Shown piece after piece: positions 1-9,432 of a stretch of DNA of 64,000 nucleotides. Position 1 is the stretch's first letter, and every line of letters starts with the position of its first letter. The notes under the pieces are model-generated. The model searched no databases. It worked only from the letters and a program-made list of their open reading frames with translations, and was not told where the DNA came from. The stretch is from Culex pipiens pallens (lineage: Eukaryota; Arthropoda; Insecta; Diptera; Culicidae). The DNA lies in assembly GCF_016801865.2 (NCBI RefSeq), contig NC_068939.1:87329881-87393880 (forward strand), read 5' to 3'. The position numbers were made by a program, and so were the translations under genes.

Positions 1-200
1 CATTTTTTCATTTAGAACAAAATTTTTCATTTTAAATTTCGTGTTTTTTCTAACTTTGCAGAGTTATTTTATACAGTGTAACAATGTTCTAAAAAGTTGT
101 AGAGCAGACAATTACAAAAATTTTGATATATAGACATAAGGGGTTTGCTTATAAACATCACGAGTTATCGCGATTTTACGAAAAAAAGTTTTGAGTTCAG

Positions 201-2802
201 TGGCCGCGCATCTGGAGACAGCTCATGACCCGGAGGTTGTACGAGCAGTAAAAGTAAGTAGGGGAAATTCTCGTATGTTTGGCAGGTTGAGCACTCGCTC
301 CTAACTCCATCCAATTTGCTGATTTTCACTATTTAAACAACTAATTTTGCAGAACTTTTGATAGAAACATGCTTGCTCACTTCTTCCCGAGCAGGGGTAA
401 ATAACACGGGAATACCAAATTTTGGTATTACTTGGGCAAATAACAGCGACCAAAATGTGCCCTTGGTTGCCCAGTAATAGATGGTAAAATACCATGAAAT
501 CATACCAAAGTCTTGTATGTGGAAGGGCACAACACTACCAAACCGTGTTATTCCAAGGGTAAAATAATACCTCAAAATAAAACCATTTCAATACCAAGTT
601 GAGGTCTTCTGGATTTTTGAACATTGCTTGAATACCAAAACTTGGTATTGCCATGGTTTAATTTTAGGTATTCCCGCGCCCTTGGAAAATCATATTTTGG
701 TATTCCTGTGGTCTTCCACATACATGATTTTGGTATGATTTCATGGTATTTTACCATCTATTACTGGGCAACCAAGAGCACATTTTGGTCGTTGATATTT
801 GCACAAGTAATACCAAAATTTGGTATTTTCATACCATTTTTAGTGCAGCAGTTGCAGTTAGTGAAAAAACGGAAATGATCCATATGCAATCGCCAAATCT
901 ACTCACCTGATGATTCCATGTTGTTCTTAGTGATATTCTTCACCACATCGAATGCATTTGTCATTGACGGCCTGTGCTTGAAGTTCTTGAAGATTCTGAA
1001 AAATAACAAGATTGAAAAATAAGTGTTATTAAAATGAAACTGAATTGAAATTCACCAAATTTCAATATTTTTTGTTTTTCAAAGTATTTGGTTATCCCGA
1101 CTTAGAAAAATTTCAACGTTTTAAAAAAAAATAAAATCAGCTTTAACATTTTTGGGTTTCATGTCATTTTAGCGCAAAATTAATTATCTCGTCAAAATTT
1201 ATAAAAAATTTCCCATAGGGACCATCCATAAACCACGTGGACACTTTAGGGGGGGGGGGGGTATGACGATTGTCCACGATCCATACAAAAAAGTTTTTTT
1301 TTGTATGGAAAATTGTCCACGAAAGGGGGGGGGGGGGGTACGAGATTCCCAAAAAAGTGTCCACGTGGTTTATGGATGGTCCCATAGTTTCAGAGGAATT
1401 TGATGAAACCTTTCAATACCAAAATAATACCAAAATGTGCCATCCTGACATAGAAAATTTTCCACAATTTCAAGTCATTTCTGTAGGGGGTATATCAAAA
1501 ATGTTTAAAATCAGGTTTGAAATTCCCGGTTTTCAATGAAAGCATTCGCTTTGAGAAGCGCAAATTAATTATTTTGTCAAAATTGGTCAAAATTTTCCCA
1601 TAGTTTCAGAGGAATTTGATAAAACACTTCAATACCAAAATGTGCCATCCTGACTTAGAAAATTTTCCACAATTTCAAGTCATTTCTGTAGCGGGTATAT
1701 CAAAAATGTTTAAAATCAAGTTTGAAATTTCCGGATTTTAATGAAAGCATTCGCTTTGAGACATCATTTTAGCGCAAAATTAATTATTCTGTCAAAATTG
1801 GTCAAAATTTTCCCATAGTTTCAGAGGAATTTGATAAAATACTGTAATACCAAAAGAATACCAAAATGTGGTGTTCGACCATTGACAAATTCTGCAATTT
1901 TGCAATATCAAAACAATACCTTAAATTGGTATGATACCACATTTTGCTCTTGCATAATCCTTAAGACAAATTTTAAAGGGTCCAGGAATACCAAAATTTG
2001 GTATTGATACCAGAGAAAGGTATTATTACGCATTTCCCTTGTTATTTACCCATGCTCGGGTTATTGAGCTATTTATCACTCGATTTCAGTTGAAAACGCT
2101 TTTAATTAGCTTTAATTGAATGTCAAAGTTCTGACCTGCCAACATTAGAGGCACGCTGAAATTAGATGCTGTTCCCCTAGTGTTTAAATATCTTTGATCG
2201 AGTTATGAATTTTGAAATCAATACTGATTTAAAAAAAATCGAAATATCGGTCACTAAAAATTTTAATCTTCATTTTTTGATGTAAAGTTGCATTTGCAAT
2301 CAAAAAGTACATCTGTGAAATTTTGATAAATTGCATCGATTTCAAGTTATAGCCATTTTTAAGGTAACTTTGTTGAAAATAGTCGCAGTTATTTATTTTT
2401 AAATTTAGTGCCTATGTTTGCCCCCCATAAAAATATCTTTGAAGAGCAGAGAATATTCTCCAATTTTTTTCTAATTTGCCTGACCCTTCTTCCACGTATT
2501 CTGGCCAGTGTAGTGAACTATAAACACCAAAACATATTAACGTTGGGCTTTATTATGACTTGCTCATTTAAATATTGTGGATTTACTGTGACAAATGATT
2601 GTATACATCTTGTTTTTTTTTTTCAATAATTAGTAACATTAAAAAAGATAAACAGTTTTTTATTATTTCAAACATCAATTCAGTCTATTTTTTGCAGACA
2701 AAATACGTCCCCATAGAGTTGGCAAAACCAAAATCTAATAAGATATTGGCAGCCAAGATCAAGATATTCGGTCAGGATTTAGTATCATTCAAGAAAGGAT
2801 AA
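201..2802 (+). CDS. 3' end of an unrecognised split gene (exons 201-253 and 2698-2802)
   Basis: Two exons fit together in frame. Exon 201-253 follows ttgagttcag and ends at AAA before a perfect gtaagt donor; read from base 203 it gives AAHLETAHDPEVVRAVK. Exon 2698-2802 follows tctattttttgcag, starts on a codon boundary and gives TKYVPIELAKPKSNKIL and on to FKKG and TAA at 2800-2802, 34 residues in all. An AATAAA lies 12 bases after the stop. The exons are in matching phase and the other frames of the first exon carry stops, which supports a real gene. The C-terminus is lysine-rich, with no signal peptide or membrane segment. Upstream exons lie outside the window. I do not recognise the protein. 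The 2444-base intron is mostly transposon. The structure is inferred from splice signals and phase alone. Confidence 0.6.
907..995 (-). pseudogene. Exon-like captured fragment inside the 386-2060 element
   Basis: On the minus strand a 89-base open segment is bounded by a good acceptor (ttgttatttttcag, read on the minus strand) and a consensus donor GTGAGT (complement of 901-906). In the only open frame it reads IFKNFKHRPSMTNAFDVV and continues to KNITKNNMESS, starting and ending with a split codon. No trace of TTGGTATT repeats occurs in it. It lies wholly within the element boundaries proved by the empty site, so it is best explained as a host exon with flanking intron taken up by the element. 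The source gene is not recognised. An internal exon this short could in principle arise by chance, but the paired splice sites make that less likely. Confidence 0.5.
1218..1383. mobile_element. Harbinger-like MITE, copy 1 (3-bp duplication ATA)
   Basis: Near-perfect palindrome starting GGGACCATCCATAAACCACG, each arm with a run of a dozen or more G. Flanked by ATA; the sister units of the host tandem repeat near 1597 and 1813 show the empty site cccatagtttcag. Three-base AT-rich duplications and G-starting inverted ends fit PIF/Harbinger-derived MITEs. Confidence 0.8.
2210..2480 (+). repeat. Dispersed AT-rich repeat, also at 46150-46460
   Basis: The stretch around tcaagttatagccattttt and aaaatagtcgcagttattt is clearly homologous to 46150-46460 in the same orientation. 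It belongs to an unidentified interspersed family and forms part of the intron of the left-edge gene. No ends were found. Confidence 0.5.
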
Positions 2803-2814
2803 ACCATATGATTG

Positions 2815-2820
2815 AATAAA
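2815..2820 (+). terminator. Poly(A) signal AATAAA of the left-edge gene
   Basis: A canonical AATAAA lies 12 bases past the TAA at 2800-2802, and a second overlapping AATAAA follows a few bases later. It supports 2698-2802 as a terminal exon. Confidence 0.55.
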
Positions 2821-4229
2821 AAAATAAAATTATTGATAATTTGCAAAAATTTAAAGATTTTTTTACTCACCTTATTCTCTTTTAATTTTCTTATTCTTTT
2901 TTTTTAAAATATAATCCTTTTTTACACTTTTATCTGGCTTTGAACAATGATATTTTCCTTATTAGATTTGTTTTTAGTTTTCTGTTCAGTTCAATAAACT
3001 GTAATAAAGAATAAACAAACTATTATGAGAAAAAGCTGGAATTTGCCCTCAAGAATTTCAAACACTTTCTGCAAAACTGCAGTAACCACTTTTCACACAT
3101 GCAGCACAGTTCACTGAATCGTGTTTCACCTAAACATTTCGCTAGAACAAAAGAAAACACACTCTCACACGTCGTCAGCTCCCTTTCCCCGAGTTGCACT
3201 AAACCAAAACAAAGTTTCATCTATTTTCACCTACTGGTTTATGCTTAAAAATAACATAAAGAACTGTTGTCTCAGCACTCTGCCAATAGTTGGCTTCGGT
3301 TCAAGAACAGTTTCAAGTACACTTTTTTTTTTGAGAAACTTAGAATCTTGTTTTCTAAATCTAATTTATAAATTTTCAATTCAAAATTACAAACTTCACT
3401 TCAAACTCCTTTCAGCAAACTATATCCAGAAGCGCACGAACGCGTATCACTGAAACGCAAGACCATAAAGACTCAAGTCCGTTGCAAGAGGGAGCGCGCG
3501 CGCGTAAGGTGCTTTCGGAGCGAGCGATGGATGCAAACTGAGCAGCAGAAGCAGCTTATGCTAGCGAGCCTACGCCGACGACGCCAAAAGCAGTCAAGAC
3601 GGCCGCCCGTTGCATACACCACAGGTTGGTTTGAGCGACGACGACGACGACGCCAAACCGGTGCAGTGTGCGCTATCGACTCTGAGTTGGTTGAGAGACT
3701 CTGAGAAAAGCTCGAGACCAGCCGGCCAGGTTCTGGTGGGAGTGTTGCCAGGTGTTGTGATGCTATGATAAATTCAATCAACTTGGATCAAAAATGTGAC
3801 TCGATACTCAAGCAGTTCGATTGAAAATAAGTCGATATTTTAAGAAATACACACCTGTAACGACGTGGCTGGAGCAAAATATTATAAACTGAGATGGATC
3901 TGGATATTTTACGTAGAAAATTCTTTTTCTCATTCATCTCACGTTATATGCAACTTGTTCATCCATATTTTAAATAATGTTACAAAGTTTAAAAATAATA
4001 TAGCTCATTTTGTTTACTTTTTCTTTTACTGTAGTTATGAATAACGTTCTTTGACATTTTATTAGAGCTTGCGGATTCAAAAAAAATTGCTGGAAATTTG
4101 CAATGCATTACCTGTACATTGAAGAATATTGTAGTTAACAATATTAAAAAAAAATCTGTTCTAAATTTGCCTTGCATTTTTTTACTATAGTGCACGAATA
4201 AAAAAAATCAATGCTTTATTTCTAATAAT
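2821..4229. other. Intergenic; GC-rich possible promoter region at 3440-3780
   Basis: 2821-3440 is AT-rich with nothing recognisable. 3470-3780 is GC-rich, with CGCGCGCG and a CGACGACGACGACG run, the look of a mosquito promoter or 5' leader. On the minus strand a TCAGTG initiator-like site lies at 3447-3452. No coding exon could be attached to it. 3790-4229 is AT-rich and featureless. Confidence 0.3.
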
Positions 4230-4330
4230 TATATAAAATGTGGCGGCATTTCACAGTATTTACTAAGTTTCAAGGCCAGTGGCAAATTACGTGGATTAAG
4301 CGGCATCCGCGAAATCGCGAAGAATCACTA
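4230..4330. repeat. Dispersed repeat fragment, related to 28125-28195
   Basis: The segment from ggcatttcacagtatttac to caatagcc-like ends resembles 28128-28195 (acatttcgcagtatttacca). It is a short shared fragment with no visible ends. Confidence 0.35.
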
Positions 4331-4517
4331 GCCCTAATAAACACCATTGAAAAATTCTTTCGGTTGCCAAATTGATTATATTCAAGAAAAATTTCTATTC
4401 TTCAAAAAATCACTTTTTTCAAAAAATTGTAACCTGACGGCAAAATTTCTGTTTACAGACCTTAAATATGTCTTAATTGAACTTTCTTATAATAATTACA
4501 TCACTAGAACGAGTAAA

Positions 4518-5726
4518 CTACGAACTGTATTGTAAGATGAATGCTCCAAGAGTTCTTACTTGTTCCGCACGAGTTTTGCAACCACGCAGTGTTGTTGTCA
4601 TCTCGATGAAAATGTTCAAAAGTTCTTGTGGTGAAAACAGGTCATTACTGCCTTCATTAGTTGATGCTGGTTGGTTTTCGCTCGGTTGCTGATTGAAGCC
4701 AGGAGGTGTTTTATTCTCTGCAACTTTTTGCCGCTGATTCAACGGCAATGGCTGCAGATTTGGAACCACTCGAGTAGATCCTGCTCCTGGTGACGCCAAA
4801 GCAGGAAAATCCACGTCCGTGTATCCTGGTGGTGTTTTGCGACGATTTGGCTGGTGCCTCGTCGTCGCTTGCTGCCGATTTTTTACAAACTCAGCTCGGC
4901 AGCTTCGATTCTTGGTAGAATGGTCGCCTCCGCAATTGAAGCTTTTCGCGTTGATTGTTTCGCAAGCTTGAGTTTGGTGCTCACCCCCGCAGGTTGCACA
5001 ACGACTCTTGATGAAACAGTTCCTTCCACCATGTCCAAACTGCAAACAGTTCGAACACTGTGTCACGTCACGGTGCACTGGACGATAACGTTCCCAAGTC
5101 ACGATGATGTTGAAAATTGCCCGAACTGCTTTCAGCTCAGACGGCGTTGTCGATCCTTTCTCGAGATGAACCAGGTACAGCTGATCACGATACTTGATGT
5201 CCTTGTTGTGTCTCGTCATCTTGAAGACTTCGATCACGTTCAACTTAAGAGTTTTGAGCTCTTCTTTCAGCACACTTCGGCATCCATGTCGTACAGGCCT
5301 CGGAGGACCTGTTTCATGGGGCGTTTACCTTAATCGTCATGGCTGTAGTATTCAATCTTTGTGTTGTTCAGGAAATCCCGAACGTAGTTGTAATCCTTTC
5401 TGGTAGGTTGCAGAATTTTGAGTCCATCAGCACACAAGCGAATGGAAGCTCGTAAAGCACCAGATTTGATAAACCCGGTCAGCCACTTTCGCACCGAATC
5501 CGATGACGATGTTTTCACAAAAAATGGGTGGCAACTTTTCCCGTCGTTCAAATTCTTCCTTCTCGCTCACGTCCACAGGGAGGGTAGCGAACTGGTTTCC
5601 AGACAATTTTTGAGCGTCCTTGCTCAAACTGCCTGGCTTTGCAGGTAGCGCTTCGGCATGCTTTAGCTTCTGCAAATCTGCCGATCCTGCTGGTGAGGAC
5701 CGCCTCTTTTTCTTGCCGTGAGGCAT
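4518..5726 (-). pseudogene. Broken ORF1 (Gag-like) of a Jockey-type non-LTR retrotransposon
   Basis: The minus strand begins at ATG 5726 (MPHGKKKRRSSP...) and must be followed through three frames: about 5726-5510, then 5530-5335 ending in an in-frame TAA, then about 5330-4518 with another shift near 5265. The last part, 251 residues open, has a pre-knuckle region and CCHC zinc knuckles: C-x2-C-x4-H-x4-C at residues 73-86, C-x2-C-x3-H-x4-C at 92-104, and a third at 114-125 that has lost its first cysteine. Such ORF1 proteins bind element RNA in Jockey-clade LINEs. No endonuclease or reverse transcriptase ORF follows, and no tail is seen on its 3' side. The stop and shifts show that it is dead. 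Jockey is my recognition, not a search result. Confidence 0.75.
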
Positions 5727-6001
5727 TTTTGCACTTTTTAAGCACTTTTCAGGAGCTAATATCCAGGAGTACCTCACTGATTGGTGGTCCACAAAGGAAT
5801 GTTTTTAGACCTATGGCTTACCTATGGCTCAAAAGTTGCGGTTTTTTGTCCCCGAAAATATATCAAAAAAGGTCAATTTTTTTTCTGGATTTTGGGAAAC
5901 TGGGGTGAGTGCCTAGGCAATCACGCTTACAAGTACACCACTGACCCCGATAACTTTTTGTAAACAATGATGAAGTAAATTAAAAAAAAAAAAAAAAAAA
6001 A
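5727..6001 (-). mobile_element. Probable 5' region of the LINE, ending in a homopolymer
   Basis: Sequence upstream of the ORF1 start on the minus strand. It is bounded by a run of 21 A on the plus strand (about 5981-6001), which reads as T in the element's sense, so it is not its tail. It may mark a different insertion. Confidence 0.35.
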
Positions 6002-6250
6002 ACCTTCGGATAATCAAGTCGAGATTGCAAAAGATAAAGGGTGCTCAAAACCAGTTTAAAATGTAAAAAATACTTTTTAGATCAGTTTAAAAAATGCTGT
6101 ATATTTGGCTTTGAACAACATAGCAACATACTTTATTTGAGAAAGTTTTAGCAAATTTTCTCAGTTTGAACGCCATTGTGTTAGTATTTCGATTGGTAAA
6201 CCATGAAAATTACAAAAATCATATGACAAAAAACCGGGCTACAAATTCTC
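6002..6250. repeat. Repeat-derived; fragment related to 13620-13800
   Basis: Begins with ccttcggataatcaagtcga, a fragment of the pogo-like family at 28931-29266. The part from gggtgctcaaaaccag resembles 13625-13800. GGGTGCTCA here and TGAGCACCC at 10032-10040 might be ends of a larger element enclosing 6252-9432. Confidence 0.35.
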
Positions 6251-7011
6251 ATATGGGTCATTCCATCTGAAGCGGAACAGCATTTGAAAATTACCATCTC
6301 CGATTCTGCTCAAATTTGGCAGAAATGTTGAGACTATCAAAACATGCAAAAATCCCGAATTTCATCCAAATCGGACCTCCCCCTCCAGTTTTGTCCTCCC
6401 AAAAAATCGACTTTTTGGCGATTTTTGAGCGAAACCCCTATCTTCAAACATCGATAACTCAGGAACCACAAATCTTAGAGGGTCGGTCTTAAACTCAATT
6501 TTAAAGGAAATTGGACATAGAATCCATTTCCGTGATCAAAATTTATTTAACATATTTTTTCTACCTGTATTGCGCAATTGAAAACTATAAATGGCCGTAT
6601 CTCAAAACAGCCCTATTTATTTTTTTAATTTGACCTCACCATCGTATTCCCCATCCAATTTTACATAAGAATCACTTATTGACAGAAAGGAATATGTTTC
6701 GTTCCAGAGATATCGACTTTTAAAGTTTGAGTATTTGAGATTACCTAAATTAGCTACACTCGCCGCATCTGCTAGAAGCACTCAGTCGTGCTGATCAATA
6801 ATTACTACTTGGTGTTCTGTAAGATGAATTATTTTTATAATTTTATACGATTTTGAGATAATCAATACCTTGAACAATCTATTTTTTGTTTAAGGAATAT
6901 TTATTGGGTAATTTTGAATGCACTGTTTTTCCTGATCTCAGTGTAATTGAACCATATTAGGTAAAATTTGAAATATTTATTTGCAAATGCTACAACGTTT
7001 TTACAACACAA

Positions 7012-8419
7012 TTAAGAGGCAGTATTTGTAAATAATGCTCGGTTTGTTCTAGAGGTTGTATCGAGGTGCTCCGATTTGGATGAAACTTTCAGCGTTTGTT
7101 TGTCTATACATGAGATGAACTCATGCCAAATATGAGCCCTCTACGACAAAGGGAAGTGGGGTAAAACGGGCATTGAAGTTTGAGGTCCAATAAACATGAA
7201 AAATCTTAAAATTGCTCGCATTTCCGTAAAACTTCATCAATTCCGACTCTCTTAGATGCATTCGAAAGGTCTTTTGAAGCCCTTCAAAATGTGCCATAGA
7301 CATCCAGGATTGGTTAGACTTTTTCTCTTAGGTTTTGCAAATTACTGTCAAAAATGGATTTTTTTAAAACCTTAATATCTTTTTGCAACAGCCTCCAACA
7401 CCCATACTCCCATAGGTCAAAAGATAGGTAATTACATGGACTATAAGCCTACGATATTAACTTTTTGGCCAATCGCAGTTTTTCTCAAAGTTTTTCGATT
7501 TTTCTAGAACAAACAATTTACAACGTTAGTTTTTGCCCTGTAGGCCGCCATAGCGGCACTTTTTGGTCTCAATTTTGTCATATTCGGAATCCTCGGACAA
7601 TTTCACGTAAGTTAAAAGTATTGGAGTTGTAAATTTGATTTAAAAAATAATTAAATAAAACATTTTTGAAAAAAGAAATAGATCTTATTTACCCTGTGAT
7701 CAATACGTCAAATGCTGTATCAAGTAGGCGAAAACCTGTTTTACCCCTAATCCAACAAATAGTTAAAAAATATTTTAATTCATTCTAAATGGCAATTTTC
7801 CCAATCAAATTTACAACTCCAATACTACTAACTTACGTGAAATTGTCCGAGGATTCCGAATATGACAAAATTGAGACCAAAAAGTGCCGCTATGGCGGCC
7901 TACAGGGCAAAAACTAACGTTGTAAAATGTTTGTTCTAGAAAAATCGAAAAACTATGAGAAAAACTGCGATTGGCCAAAAAGTTAATATCGTAGGCTTAT
8001 AGTCCATGAAATTACCTATCTTTTGACCTATGGGAGTATGGGTGTTGGAGGCTGTTGCAAAAAGATATTAAGGTTTTAAAAAAATCCATTTTTAACAGTA
8101 ATTTAAAAAGCTAAGAAAAAAAGTCGAACCAATCCTGGATGTCTATGGCTCATTTTGAAGGGCTTCAAAAGACCTTTCGAATGCATCTAAGAGAGTCGGA
8201 ATTGATGAAGTTTTACGGAAATGCGAGCAATTTTAAGATTTTTCATGTTTTTTGGACCTCAAACTTCAATGCCCATTTTACCCCACTTCCCTTTGTCGTA
8301 GAGGGCTCATATTTGGCATGAGTTCATCTCATGTATAGACAAACAAACACTGAAAGTTTCATCCAAATCGGAGCACCTCGATACGACCTGTTACACATTG
8401 GTGAAAAACTCGCTCTTAA
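7012..8419. mobile_element. 1.4 kb TTAA-flanked foldback element, copy 1
   Basis: Almost the whole element is one inverted repeat: arms of about 640 bp (7015-7650 and 7810-8416) around a spacer of about 160 bp. Both ends lie at TTAA (7012-7015, 8416-8419). The copy at 20583-21990 has the same length, 1408 bp, and near-identical sequence, so the ends are secure. TTAA duplications are typical of piggyBac and Kolobok groups. It has no transposase; the 60-residue ORFs in its arms are coincidental. Confidence 0.85.
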
Positions 8420-8523
8420 AAAAAAGTAAAATTTTTCTATTGTTTTCATATTTTTCCTAATTCCTCATTTCTTCCCACTATATCAAATTATTTCTTTTAT
8501 TTGAAGCGAGAACAAATGTAGAG

Positions 8524-8868
8524 CTAGATGTAGTAGATGAAATAATTCTCATGGGTTCTAGAGCTTTTGCCATGTGCGGTAGTAAAATAGTGCCATTCAG
8601 CAAACACCCCAAAATCTGCCTTACGGTATGAAAGATTGAGCATGATCATATTAAACCGATTTTTATATTGTGAGCCAGTTTCATTTGAATAATTGATGAT
8701 TTTTTTTTTCAACCCTGGTGCATTTAATTTCAAAAACGAAACCATATACTTTTGATACATGTTTACAGCAGCTGTATCGTCTTCCAAGATTTCGAAATGA
8801 TTGACAAAAAAAAAGATAATTGTTCGGACGGTGTCGAAATCAACACCACTTAATTTGATCTTAATCAA
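8524..8868 (-). pseudogene. Transposase-like C-terminal fragment
   Basis: A 114-residue open frame contains, at residues about 67-100, GSQYKNRFN, NLSYRKADFG and AEWHYFTTAHGKSS. This resembles a block I associate with eukaryotic transposase-like proteins, of the form QYKN-x-x-N, then NL-x(3)-H, then DFG-x(3)-EWHFFATSHGK. I know this block from unnamed proteins and cannot name the superfamily. The fragment lacks the usual residues after HGK, has no start context and is flanked by AT-rich decay, so it is a relic. It lies inside the 6252-9432 element, whose transposase it probably was. Confidence 0.5.
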
Positions 8869-9432
8869 ATAATAAATCCGATTAATCTTTGTGATTTTCT
8901 TACATTTTTCAGTTTTATACTTTCCAGAAATCCTCTTGCTTAATCATGCTTCACGAGAGTTTTATTCACGTTATTTCACAATTTTAACATGATAATGTAT
9001 CGTACACTTTTTCTTAAGTGTTACTTACAAGTGTATTGCGTGACGTTCTTGCTCTGTCCTGTGGGCTAGCACTTAAATTCATCGTATACTTTTTTTTAAT
9101 TTAAGATAATACAGCAGTTTCATACAATTTTTGCCTAATTTGCTAATGATTATTTGGGATGAAATCTTATTTCAATAAATAACCAGGTAGCAGTTATTGA
9201 TCAGCGCGCCCAAGTGCTTCTAGCATATGCGGCGAGTGTAGCTAATCTCAAATACTTAAAACTTTAAAATTCGATATCTCTGTGGCGGCAGAGAGTGGTC
9301 CGATTTGGATGAAATTCGGGATTTTTGCATGTTTTGATAGTCTCAACAGCTCTGCCAAATTTGAGCAGAATCGGAGATGGTAATTCTCAAATCTGCATTT
9401 TTTCTTGCACACTTCAGGTGGAATGACCCATA

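Larger units (their letters stand above)
386..2060. mobile_element. CCCGAG-type element with two-base duplication, 1675 bp
   Basis: Ends are CCCGAGCAGGGGTAAATAAC and its imperfect complement finishing at GCTCGGG (2060). TT flanks both sides (384-385, 2061-2062). The intact MITE at 55100-55338 gives the empty site, cacttcttattgagc, confirming the boundaries. Both ends are full of TTGGTATT and its complement, spaced irregularly. The right half has about 2.7 tandem copies of a roughly 214-bp unit (starting near 1173, 1558 and 1772), the first holding a Harbinger-like MITE. No transposase is visible, so it is non-autonomous. It carries an exon-like segment at 907-995. I cannot assign a superfamily. 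Confidence 0.8.
261..2177. mobile_element. TA-flanked MITE (GGGGAA termini), interrupted copy
   Basis: Termini GGGGAA...TTCCCC are flanked by TA at 259-260 and 2178-2179, as in Tc1/mariner-type MITEs. The two halves (261-385 and 2063-2177) together match, in inverted orientation, the uninterrupted copy at 55100-55338. After removing the nested element and one TT, this copy is 240 bp against 239 bp. It sits six bases inside the gtaagt donor at 254. Confidence 0.8.
6252..9432. mobile_element. Inverted-repeat element TATGGGTCATTCC, interrupted by a foldback
   Basis: Left end TATGGGTCATTCC (6252) and right end GGAATGACCCATA (9432) are complementary. Homology continues inward through CATCTCCGATTCTGCTCAAA and, near 6760 and 9230, tagctacactcgccgcat and its complement. 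TA at each end suggests a TA duplication. The left arm is longer than the right. It carries a transposase-like fragment at 8524-8868 and is interrupted by the TTAA-flanked palindrome at 7012-8419. A related fragment with the same end lies at 36180-36640. Confidence 0.65.

Noticed and set aside
3473..3781. 102-residue minus-strand ORF
   Set aside because: Arg runs come from CGACGACG repeats in a likely promoter region.
5981..6001. Poly(A) tail of the Jockey-type element
   Set aside because: The run lies upstream of ORF1 on the wrong strand.
7121..7303. 60-residue ORF (MSMAHFEGLQKTF...) recurring at 8139-8321 and 20692-20874
   Set aside because: It recurs only because the foldback arms are copies of each other; no start context, domain or codon bias.
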